Assembly: GCA_044377005.1 (NCBI GenBank)
Contig: JBILJV010000036.1
Coordinates: 1 to 23,512 of the forward strand
Source of the DNA: JABMMZ01 sp044377005
GTDB lineage: Bacteria; Bacteroidota; Bacteroidia; NS11-12g; UBA955
Reading direction: 5' to 3'
Length of the DNA: 23,512 nt
A program made the translations under genes and the position numbers. Numbering within the stretch: the stretch's first letter is position 1; the number at the start of each line of letters is the position of its first letter. Of the stretch, positions 16,187 to 23,269 are shown piece by piece. The notes beneath the pieces are model-generated. The model ran no database searches. It had not been told where the DNA came from and saw only the letters and a list, made by a program, of their open reading frames with translations.

Positions 16187-16798
16187 ATGAAAAAAGCCTT
16201 TTACATTCTTGCCTTTTCAAGTCTTTTCTTTTTTTCATTTAAGAATAATTCCAGCTTCTATGAACCTGAGTCTATAGCTGTAGATTTTAGTCTAAAAAAC
16301 ACAAATGGCACTCTTTTCTCCCTTTCATCTTTAAAGAAAGCAAAGGGAGCAATTGTTATTTTCACTTGTAACCACTGCCCATATTCGAAAGCATACGAAG
16401 ATAGAATTATAGCTTTAGACAAAAAATACAAACGAAAAGGCTATCCCGTTGTAGCTATTAATTCGAATGACTCATTGGCTTATCCTGAGGACTCTTATTC
16501 TAAAATGAAAATGAGGTCCAAAGAAAAAGGATTTACCTTTCCCTATTTATTAGACGAAACTCAAGAATTAGCAAAAACATATGGAGCAAATAAAACACCC
16601 CACGTATTTATAATTAAAAAAGAGAAATACAATTGGATTGTAAAATACATCGGTGCAATTGATGATAATTACGAAAATCCAAAAGAGGTTAAAAAGAAAT
16701 ATGTTGAAGATGCAGTTAATGCATTACTTAAAAACAAAACCATAGAAACCCAAACTACAAAAGCAATAGGTTGTGGAATAAAATGGAAAAAAAGATAA
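16187..16798 (+). CDS. Exported redoxin/AhpC-type thioredoxin-fold protein
   Basis: This 203-residue protein has an N-terminal hydrophobic segment (3-18) that serves as a signal peptide or anchor, then an AhpC/TSA-like redoxin fold. FTCNHCPYSKAYEDR contains a CxxC pair (C61 and C64) at the position of the peroxidatic cysteine loop, and KTPHVFII has the cis-proline. CNHCP proteins are usually annotated as thioredoxin-family or peroxiredoxin-like; the activity is uncertain. A cysteine near the C-terminus (AIGCGIKW) may act as a resolving residue, which is inference. It starts one base after the TlpA-like gene, suggesting two steps of one thiol relay. Its stop codon directly abuts the stop of the convergent lipoprotein gene. 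Confidence 0.85.
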   Translation: MKKAFYILAFSSLFFFSFKNNSSFYEPESIAVDFSLKNTNGTLFSLSSLKKAKGAIVIFTCNHCPYSKAYEDRIIALDKKYKRKGYPVVAINSNDSLAYPEDSYSKMKMRSKEKGFTFPYLLDETQELAKTYGANKTPHVFIIKKEKYNWIVKYIGAIDDNYENPKEVKKKYVEDAVNALLKNKTIETQTTKAIGCGIKWKKR

Positions 16799-17356
16799 TT
16801 ATTTCATCTTCCAAGTTTGGGACTTGGAATCATAATAGACTTTGTCGCTAGGAAACTCAATCCAATCTTCGCTGGCTTGTGGATATTGATATGGCAAAAT
16901 AGACTTTTTACTTATCACTAATTCAAATAATTTACTTGATTTAATTTTAAGTTGCTCTTCTCTCATTTTCCAAGTCCAATATATTTCATTAAAGGATGAT
17001 GATTCGATTATGTTTTCACCATTCAACTTAAATCGACCACAAATAGCAGAAAATTTATCATTTTTCATACTTGGTTCTAACCTTGACACTTGAAAATAAC
17101 TCCAACTATCTTTGTCTGTATAAAAATTCAACCATTGATACTGGCGTTCAACAATATGACTTTCCATGTAAGACCTGTTTTTATCTAAAAATCTGTTTTG
17201 ATTTGAGATACTGTCGTGTAACTTAGCAATAAATGGCACTATTTGCATCATTAAAGAATCTTTATCTATGGCATAATCATCTATAGAAGTTGATTGTTTG
17301 GAATTAGAACAAGCAGAAAAGAAAGCGAATAGAACGACTAAAAATAATTTATTCAT
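16799..17356 (-). CDS. Lipoprotein of unknown function paired with a TonB-dependent receptor
   Basis: I do not recognise this 185-residue protein. The N-terminus is a lipoprotein signal with lipobox FSAC (C16), so it should be lipid-anchored and periplasmic or surface-exposed. The mature part is rich in aromatic residues (several W and Y in YQWLNFYTD and YWTWKM), which could suit ligand or carbohydrate contact, though that is speculation. It is not SusD-like: it is far too short. The start codon overlaps the stop of the TonB-dependent receptor gene by one base (TAATG at 17356), so the two are co-translated and may work together at the outer membrane. Confidence 0.8.
   Translation of the reverse strand: MNKLFLVVLFAFFSACSNSKQSTSIDDYAIDKDSLMMQIVPFIAKLHDSISNQNRFLDKNRSYMESHIVERQYQWLNFYTDKDSWSYFQVSRLEPSMKNDKFSAICGRFKLNGENIIESSSFNEIYWTWKMREEQLKIKSSKLFELVISKKSILPYQYPQASEDWIEFPSDKVYYDSKSQTWKMK
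16809..16829. other. Hairpin at the meeting point of two convergent genes
   Basis: TTCCAAGT-TTGGG-ACTTGGAA forms a perfect 8-base-pair stem. It lies inside the last codons of the lipoprotein gene and 10 bases past the end of the redoxin gene. A seven-T run follows on the minus strand, but about 16 bases away, so it is not a canonical terminator. It may slow or protect 3' ends of one or both transcripts. Confidence 0.35.
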
Positions 17357-20184
17357 TACTTAATTTTATATGACAAACCTACGTTAATCAATTGACCTCG
17401 TTTAAATGACATAATTTCATGATCGGTTTTGTTAGTTTTCATGTCTATTTTACCATTACCGTCTGTATCTTGCCATAATTGTGTTTTATAATTCAATAAA
17501 TCACTAATACCAAACTTCATAGTAAAACGTTTTGAAAATTCTTTAACAACAGTTAAATCAACTGCATGTCTAGGCATTTCATAAACAGTTGGGAAAATAT
17601 CATTTCCAACAAAAGCTATTCTTTCCCCAAAAATGTTATAAGACATATTAACAGTTAAACCTTTTTTATTGTCATCATAAAGCAGTCCCATGTTAATAAT
17701 ATATGGTGATTGACCTTGAAGTGGTCGTTTTCTGTCTTGACTCAACGTGCTATCATTACCCAAATCTACATTACTGATAATATAAGAAGCATTGATATTC
17801 ATAGATATTTTCTTTAAAAACTTACTTTGGAAGTTATTTTCTAATGATTTTCTATATTCAAATTCAACTCCTTTGTTCGTAGCTTTTGCAGCATTGTTTA
17901 AGAAAAACTGTTGACTTAAACCTACTGGTACAACATAATTTTCAATAGGATTTAAAAAATTCTTGTAAAATAATCCTAAACTAACGGTTTCGGAACTACT
18001 TGGATATTTTTCAAATCGAAAATCGAGATTGTCAATTAAACATGATTTCAAGTTAGGATTACCAACTATATTTACATCATACATAAAATCATAATAAACA
18101 AAAGGAGCTAACTCTCTGAACTCAGGGCGATTTACAGTTTTACCATAAGCAAACCTAAGTAGGTTTTTGTCATTTAAGTAATAAACTGTATTTATTGAAG
18201 GTAAAATATTTAAGTTTACTAATGATACATTAATTGATCCATTTTGGTCAGCACTTTCCAATGACTGATTAAAATATTCAGCCCTTACTCCAAAATTAAA
18301 TTTAAACTTATCTAAAGGTAAAGAAGCATTTACAAAAGATGCCAATAATTGGTTATTTGCACTGTATTTATCATTTGGATTGGTTCCTTCACTAGGTTTA
18401 AAACCTGAAACATTATTAATATTTTCCACCTTAAATAATTCACCAATTGATTGTGTTAAAAAATCATTTTTCAAATTGGGGTTACCCACATATGTATAAC
18501 TTAACCAACGGGCATCAAAATTTCTACTTTTATTTTCGGCATAAGCACCTACCTTTAATTTCAAATCATTGGCAGTATCTAATTTGGTTTTAAAAGACTT
18601 TTCATACTGAATGGTTCCAGAAACCGTATTTTCATTTAATATAGAATAGAATCTAGCAGCATCAAATAAACTTGCACTTGGAGGATCTATCAAAGTATAT
18701 GCTTCATTGGAACCAATAATTCTTGAGGTTCTAAAACGTCTGTAATCTGGTTCATTTCTTCTAACATTACTAAAACCTAATCCATAATTTAGATTACTAT
18801 TTTTGTCTTTAATCTTTAAATCACCTTCAATTTGACCAAAATAAATTCTTCTTGAAGTATAATGAAATCCATAATTCTTAAATTCATCCTGAGGTCTTTC
18901 GGTTGGATTAACCCCTGTTCTAACAGTGGTTTCATTTTCACCAATTTGATTGAAAATATTCTTAAAAGCTACAGTATGATTTTTGTTTATTTTTAGAATC
19001 CAGTTACTTAAAGCACTAATTTTGGTTTCAACAGCATAGTTTTCATCACTGTAATTAAACATTTGTCTTACATATTCTATTTGATCATTTTGATAACGGT
19101 ATCTGTTGGTTATGTTTTTTTGATAACTTGTAGAATAATTAAAGCTGTTGGTGGTATACAACTTCATTTTTTTAATCTTCCAATTTTTCCCTTGACTTAA
19201 AGACCAGCTAAAATCAAATGGTGATTTTACATTATTTAATTTATAATTATTTTCGAGAAGCTTGCCATATTGAAGTGATTGAGAAGTATTAAGTCCAGCA
19301 ATTGAACTTGGAAAACCATCTGGCAAAGATCTTACGCCATTATCAAAACCCAAATAGTCTGTTGAAGAACCTACTGTGTTATGTTGAGCCGATGCAAACG
19401 TTGTATTTACTCTAAATCCAAGTCCCAATCCAAATGTAATAAAATCACGTTCAACATTACTTTTAGTCCCTATTTTAATAACACCACCCGCAAAATCACT
19501 AGCTAGGTCAGACGATGGTGATTTATAAATCATCATTTTATCTAACATACTAGAAGGTATTAAATCAAAAGAAAATGCACGTCTATCAACTTCTGTACTA
19601 GGAGCATTGATACCATTTATTTGTACACTGTTATAACGCTGGCTTAACCCCCTTAACATAATGAATCTATTTTCAATGAGCGTTACACCGGGCACCCTTG
19701 CAGCTGCTTTCGCTGCATCATTATCCTGACTATTTTTTAACTGCTCAAAGGTGATATTGTTTGCAACTACTTCAGATTTTTTTATTTCTTGAATCCCAGC
19801 TTTTATAGAATTATTTTTTCTTGAAACAGCTTTTCCTCCTCCACCTATTAATTGGTATGAAGTTATTAAGTTGATCGTTCCAATATTAACAACACTAGTA
19901 GCAACAACTATGTTAAATATAGTATCGTTTTCAAAACCAGTGCATGAAATTATTAAATTATATTTACCAGGTTTTAACTTTAATATTTCAAACTCCCCAT
20001 TTGAATTTGAAGAAACACCTTTGCTTGTACCTTGAATGATAACACTTGCATTTGGTATTGTTTCAACTTTAGAAGAATCAATTAAATTACCTTTAATTCC
20101 GCCTGTTGTTTGTGCATTTAAAAATGTTGAAAAAAACAATATGTTTAATAAAACTAGAAATGCAATTTTTTTATGAAAATTCAT
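17356..20184 (-). CDS. TonB-dependent outer-membrane receptor
   Basis: This is a 942-residue outer-membrane transporter energised by TonB. A signal peptide (1-24, ending LNAQ) is followed by a carboxypeptidase-regulatory-like beta-sandwich (about 28-108, GGIKGNLID...PGKYNLIIS). A glycine-rich linker GGGG comes next, then a plug domain with the family motifs RVPGV, IMLRGLSQRYN (R178) and FAGGVIKI. The rest is a 22-strand-type barrel. There is no SusD gene alongside, so it is not a classical glycan-uptake pair; a small lipoprotein gene overlaps instead. The C-terminus is LSYKIK, lacking a terminal aromatic. The cargo (siderophore, vitamin, peptide or sugar) cannot be told from sequence. A near-consensus promoter element lies 4 bases before the ATG. 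Confidence 0.92.
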   Translation of the reverse strand: MNFHKKIAFLVLLNILFFSTFLNAQTTGGIKGNLIDSSKVETIPNASVIIQGTSKGVSSNSNGEFEILKLKPGKYNLIISCTGFENDTIFNIVVATSVVNIGTINLITSYQLIGGGGKAVSRKNNSIKAGIQEIKKSEVVANNITFEQLKNSQDNDAAKAAARVPGVTLIENRFIMLRGLSQRYNSVQINGINAPSTEVDRRAFSFDLIPSSMLDKMMIYKSPSSDLASDFAGGVIKIGTKSNVERDFITFGLGLGFRVNTTFASAQHNTVGSSTDYLGFDNGVRSLPDGFPSSIAGLNTSQSLQYGKLLENNYKLNNVKSPFDFSWSLSQGKNWKIKKMKLYTTNSFNYSTSYQKNITNRYRYQNDQIEYVRQMFNYSDENYAVETKISALSNWILKINKNHTVAFKNIFNQIGENETTVRTGVNPTERPQDEFKNYGFHYTSRRIYFGQIEGDLKIKDKNSNLNYGLGFSNVRRNEPDYRRFRTSRIIGSNEAYTLIDPPSASLFDAARFYSILNENTVSGTIQYEKSFKTKLDTANDLKLKVGAYAENKSRNFDARWLSYTYVGNPNLKNDFLTQSIGELFKVENINNVSGFKPSEGTNPNDKYSANNQLLASFVNASLPLDKFKFNFGVRAEYFNQSLESADQNGSINVSLVNLNILPSINTVYYLNDKNLLRFAYGKTVNRPEFRELAPFVYYDFMYDVNIVGNPNLKSCLIDNLDFRFEKYPSSSETVSLGLFYKNFLNPIENYVVPVGLSQQFFLNNAAKATNKGVEFEYRKSLENNFQSKFLKKISMNINASYIISNVDLGNDSTLSQDRKRPLQGQSPYIINMGLLYDDNKKGLTVNMSYNIFGERIAFVGNDIFPTVYEMPRHAVDLTVVKEFSKRFTMKFGISDLLNYKTQLWQDTDGNGKIDMKTNKTDHEIMSFKRGQLINVGLSYKIK

Positions 20185-20188
20185 GGTG

Positions 20189-20196
20189 CAAAATTG
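20189..20196 (-). promoter_or_regulatory. Possible -7 element of the TonB-dependent receptor gene
   Basis: The minus strand reads CAATTTTG, one mismatch from TAnnTTTG, 4 bases before the ATG. No TTG is found at the -33 distance. Its position matches the very short leaders of other genes here, but the match is imperfect. Confidence 0.3.
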
Positions 20197-20388
20197 ACCT
20201 TACTATATTAATTCTATCTTAACTATTAGTGAAATTTAAGTTAGCAATACAAACTAAGAAATATGGCAAATTGTGATGTAAAACTTATAAACAAAAGATT
20301 AATTTGAAATTAAGCATCTATTTAAACTTAACAATATGGTAATATTGGCTTTAATTTATTGTAACCTTCATTACTCAATTTCGTAGTG

Positions 20389-20691
20389 ATGAAAAAAATT
20401 ATTGTAATAATGTTTCTAAGTTTAATAATCGGAACTATTTCCGCTGAAAAAATAGAACAACAAAATTTTATCATTAAAATATTAGACGTAAATAATGAGT
20501 TGATTTCTGGCGCTAAGATTACCTTATATGGCACAAACGAAATTTACTACACAAACTCCAAAGGCGAGTGTTACATTCCTTCTTATTTACTAAACAATCA
20601 AAGCAACATCGTAGTAGATTACATTTCATACAAATCAAAACAAATTCAACTTTCTTCAAAAAATTCTAAAATTATTTTAGAAAAAAGATAA
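20389..20691 (+). CDS. Small exported protein with a carboxypeptidase-regulatory-like fold
   Basis: This is a 100-residue protein with a signal peptide (1-19, ending ISAE) and then a single beta-sandwich domain. The pattern FIIKILDVNNELISGAKI, followed by YYTNSKGECYIP and VVDYISYKSK, follows the order of carboxypeptidase-regulatory-like domains: first strand, variable loop, TDxxG-like turn, then a hydrophobic strand. The same fold forms the N-terminal extension of the divergent TonB-dependent receptor. Standing alone, it may be periplasmic or secreted. A GTG directly precedes the ATG; the ATG at 20389 is preferred. No clear promoter element was found in its 204-base upstream spacer. The function is unknown. 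Confidence 0.7.
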   Translation: MKKIIVIMFLSLIIGTISAEKIEQQNFIIKILDVNNELISGAKITLYGTNEIYYTNSKGECYIPSYLLNNQSNIVVDYISYKSKQIQLSSKNSKIILEKR

Positions 20692-20700
20692 TTTTTTTAT

Positions 20701-20708
20701 TACCTTTG
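20701..20708 (+). promoter_or_regulatory. -7 promoter element of the MORN-repeat protein gene
   Basis: TACCTTTG is an exact TAnnTTTG match in the 38-base gap before the ATG at 20730. There is no TTG at the -33 distance, where the previous gene ends. Confidence 0.45.
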
Positions 20709-20729
20709 TTACTAAATTATTAACAAGTC

Positions 20730-21191
20730 ATGAATAAATTATTAATCTTATCGTTTTTCTTCAGTTCCTTCATTGCAATAAATGCACAAACTGAAATAAA
20801 TATTATCAATGGTTTTTTCACTGATGTGAATGGTGCAGCCTTTAACGGATCATACGAAACATATTACATAGGAGGTCAAATCGAGAGCATCTACGAAATA
20901 AATGATGGAGTAAAAGACGGACATCTTTCTGTATTTCACATGAATGGCTCTTTGAAAGAGACCGGCAAATTTAATGGTGGTCTTAAACAAGGAGAATGGA
21001 CAGCTTACAATGAATCTGGTAAAATCGAATCTGTAGCTTTCTACAAGAATGATTTAAAGCATGGAACTTGGAAAGTTTGGGATTTCCAAGGAACACTCAG
21101 AAGTGTTATGTATTATAAAAACGGGAAAAGAACCGGCAATTGGAAAACATTTAACGATAAAGGTGAGATAATTGAATCTATTACTTACTAA
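20730..21191 (+). CDS. Exported MORN-like repeat protein (YwqK family)
   Basis: This is a 153-residue protein with a signal peptide (1-19, ending INAQ). It then has about four to five tandem repeats of roughly 23 residues with the pattern NGxLKExGxFKNGxKxGxWxxY, for example NGSLKETGKFNGGLKQGEW and ESGKIESVAFYKNDLKHGTW. These are MORN-type beta-hairpin repeats. The family is labelled YwqK antitoxin-like in databases, but an exported protein with no neighbouring toxin gene is unlikely to be an antitoxin. It probably binds a surface or periplasmic partner. Its stop overlaps the convergent oxyR stop by three to four bases (CTAA at 21188-21191). Confidence 0.85.
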   Translation: MNKLLILSFFFSSFIAINAQTEINIINGFFTDVNGAAFNGSYETYYIGGQIESIYEINDGVKDGHLSVFHMNGSLKETGKFNGGLKQGEWTAYNESGKIESVAFYKNDLKHGTWKVWDFQGTLRSVMYYKNGKRTGNWKTFNDKGEIIESITY

Positions 21192-22123
21192 ATAGAAATA
21201 ATCTCTCTTTTATCTTTTTTCTTCATTTTAATTGGAAGTGATTCTAAAATCTCTTCTACCATTGTTTTGATAAGTTTTTTCTTAACTAAATTTCTATGAG
21301 TGTACATGCACACCTCTCTAACAGGTTCAGGTCCTTTAAAATAACGAACTAATTCCATTTGTTCATCGCTCATATCCATAATCGCTAATTCAGGAAGAAT
21401 GGTAACGCCATCGTCTTGTTCTACAATCCTTTTTAATGTTTCAATACTTCCTGTCTGGTATTCAAATCTTGATTTATTGCTATCTTTCTTTCTTTCTCCA
21501 CAAATATTCAAAACTTGATTTCTCATACAGTGCCCTTCTGTCAATATCCAAATATCTTTCAAATCTAAATCATCAGTTTTTAATGTATTCTTTTTGAACA
21601 ATCTATCACTTTTTGAAACATAAGCTACAAACTCCTCGTAATACAAAGTTTGTTCATTTAAGCTTTTGTCTTTAACGGGTGAAGCCATAATAGCACAATC
21701 CAATTGATCATTTTTAAGATGTTGTATAATTTGCTCGGTTGTTAATTCATTTATAATCAAATTAACATCAGGATACTTATTCAGAAAACGAACTAAAAAT
21801 CGAGGAATTAAATATGGGGCAATTGTAGGGATAATAGCCATCCTTAAGTCACCTTTTATTACTCCTTTTTCATCTTGAACTAATTCGAGAATTTTGCCAT
21901 GTTCTTTTAATACATTCCTTGCTTGAACAATAATAGCTTCCCCTAAGTGTGTTGGCACTACAGGCTGTTTACTTCGATCAAACAATTTTACCCCAAGTTC
22001 ATCTTCAAGCTTCTGTATTTGCATACTTAAAGTCGGCTGAGTCACGAAACAACTTTCTGCTGCATTGACAAAATTCCTGTGCGTATCTAACGCTATAAGG
22101 TATTCTAATTGCGTAATAGTCAT
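21188..22123 (-). CDS. oxyR: OxyR-type LysR-family regulator
   Basis: This is a peroxide-sensing transcription factor. The N-terminal winged helix-turn-helix (about 1-60, ending in FDRSKQPVVPTHLG) is followed by the LysR effector domain. C199 in TEGHCMRNQ and C208 in NIC fall at exactly the residue numbers of the redox pair that forms the regulatory disulfide in E. coli OxyR. It is therefore expected to switch on catalase, peroxidase and iron-storage genes upon peroxide exposure. The length of 311 residues is normal. It lies 4 bases after the YqaE-like lipoprotein gene and reads as the last gene of a biotin-carrier operon, an unusual place for oxyR. No separate promoter is visible in that gap. 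Confidence 0.92.
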   Translation of the reverse strand: MTITQLEYLIALDTHRNFVNAAESCFVTQPTLSMQIQKLEDELGVKLFDRSKQPVVPTHLGEAIIVQARNVLKEHGKILELVQDEKGVIKGDLRMAIIPTIAPYLIPRFLVRFLNKYPDVNLIINELTTEQIIQHLKNDQLDCAIMASPVKDKSLNEQTLYYEEFVAYVSKSDRLFKKNTLKTDDLDLKDIWILTEGHCMRNQVLNICGERKKDSNKSRFEYQTGSIETLKRIVEQDDGVTILPELAIMDMSDEQMELVRYFKGPEPVREVCMYTHRNLVKKKLIKTMVEEILESLPIKMKKKDKREIISI

Positions 22124-22127
22124 AAAA

Positions 22128-22733
22128 CTAGAGAGAAACTATACCTAAAACCACTAAAACCGCAAACACCATGGCTCCAATTACAGTTATGTGTAATATT
22201 AAATCTACCCAAAAATTTGTCGACACTTGACCATCATACAGATATACCGCAATTAAACACAAAATAGGAAAAAACGCCATTATTAAGTATAAAACATTTA
22301 CACTGTCATCCGTTTTGGAAATTCCAGCTTTTTTGATTTTACTTAACGTTTTAATAGTTCTAATTTTATTTACCTTTTCTTTTACGTTGTTAGTGCTTGC
22401 AATAACATTACTTCTGTGTTTTGTTAGTTGTTGTTTTGAGAAAGATTGAGACAAATCAACCTTATTAGGTTCAGAATTGAGTGCCTCCGAAACGAATTCA
22501 TTGGTTTGGGGTTGTACATCCACTTTCGCAATTGTTTGCATAACTGCTTCTTGATGGGTCTTTTTAGTTTTCTTAGCCACTATTGGACTATCTGCTTTTT
22601 TATCTTTCCCAACAAACCAATCTATATTTAGTCCATTACTATACCTTTTTTGGGAGATTGATAAACTTCCACAAGACGATAACAATAAAATTGAAATGCT
22701 GAAAATACTTAGTTTTTTAATTTTTGATTTCAT
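22128..22733 (-). CDS. Lipoprotein with a YqaE/Pmp3-like membrane tail
   Basis: This is a 201-residue protein built from unusual parts. A lipoprotein signal ends in LLSSC (C21), followed by SISQKRYSNGLNIDW, a motif I associate with Bacteroidota lipoproteins of this type. A long, polar, lysine-rich and probably disordered middle (about 40-140) follows. Two membrane segments close the protein (about 146-165 and 175-200), joined by YLYDGQVSTNFWVDLIL, which resembles the small stress-linked YqaE/Pmp3 proteins. Those are inner-membrane proteolipids, so the protein may be anchored at both ends. It sits 2 bases after the biotin carrier gene and 4 bases before oxyR. The YqaE assignment is by pattern only. 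Confidence 0.7.
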   Translation of the reverse strand: MKSKIKKLSIFSISILLLSSCGSLSISQKRYSNGLNIDWFVGKDKKADSPIVAKKTKKTHQEAVMQTIAKVDVQPQTNEFVSEALNSEPNKVDLSQSFSKQQLTKHRSNVIASTNNVKEKVNKIRTIKTLSKIKKAGISKTDDSVNVLYLIMAFFPILCLIAVYLYDGQVSTNFWVDLILHITVIGAMVFAVLVVLGIVSL

Positions 22734-22735
22734 GT

Positions 22736-23233
22736 TTAAAAGTTAATTAGTGTTTGATTTTTATCTACGGCTTGTTTTTCTGAAACAGAGATGGATTTAA
22801 CAACTCCATCCACTGGAGATTTAATAATATTTTCCATTTTCATAGCTTCTAGAATTAAGATTGGATCTCCTTTTTTCACCGCCATACCTTCATGAACTTT
22901 TATACTCAATACCAATCCTGGCATAGGGGCTTTAACATCATTAACCTTAGGCTTTGAAACTGCATCTAATCCCATGCTCGACAACAATTGATCGAACCTA
23001 TCTTTAACACCAATTTCAAACTTTTGGCCTTGATAAGCTATTGTATATACCTTATTCTCATTATCAAAACTAACTATTTCAAAATAAAAAGACTGATTTT
23101 GATATAATACGTGAAAAAACTTTTGATTTTCAATCACTTGAAAATCAAATTCTCTTAACTCTCCGTTAAGTAATATTTCAGAATCTTTAATTTCTACATT
23201 TCGACTTGTATTATTTAGAATAGCTTGAATCAT
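22736..23233 (-). CDS. Biotin carboxyl carrier protein (acyl-CoA carboxylase subunit)
   Basis: This is a 165-residue biotin-attachment protein. The C-terminal biotinyl domain (about 95-165) starts with KAPMPGLVLSI and carries EAMKMEN, with K132 as the biotinylated lysine. The N-terminal part (1-90) is a family-specific beta-rich region found in carriers of acetyl- or propionyl-CoA carboxylases. It shuttles carboxyl groups between a biotin carboxylase and a carboxyltransferase. Neither of those partner genes is in the window, so which acyl-CoA is used is unknown. The start ATG is 5 bases after a TAAATTTG element. It heads a tight run with the YqaE-like lipoprotein and oxyR genes. Confidence 0.92.
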   Translation of the reverse strand: MIQAILNNTSRNVEIKDSEILLNGELREFDFQVIENQKFFHVLYQNQSFYFEIVSFDNENKVYTIAYQGQKFEIGVKDRFDQLLSSMGLDAVSKPKVNDVKAPMPGLVLSIKVHEGMAVKKGDPILILEAMKMENIIKSPVDGVVKSISVSEKQAVDKNQTLINF

Positions 23234-23238
23234 TTTTG

Positions 23239-23269
23239 CAAATTTATGATAAAATTAATGACTAACAAT
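23239..23269 (-). promoter_or_regulatory. Promoter of the biotin carrier-oxyR operon
   Basis: On the minus strand, TTG (23267-23269), a 20-base spacer and TAAATTTG (23239-23246) match both elements with proper spacing. The -33 part overlaps the final codons of the T9SS cargo gene. Only 5 bases separate the -7 element from the ATG, predicting a leaderless or nearly leaderless mRNA. Confidence 0.6.

Noticed and set aside
20332..20347. Inverted repeat CAATAT-GGTA-ATATTG before the small exported protein gene
   Set aside because: Arms of six AT-rich bases in a 204-base AT-rich spacer are expected by chance, and it does not align with a recognisable promoter.
20730..21191. Toxin-antitoxin system
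   Set aside because: The YwqK-like protein has a signal peptide and no toxin candidate adjoins it, so a toxin-antitoxin pair is not supported.
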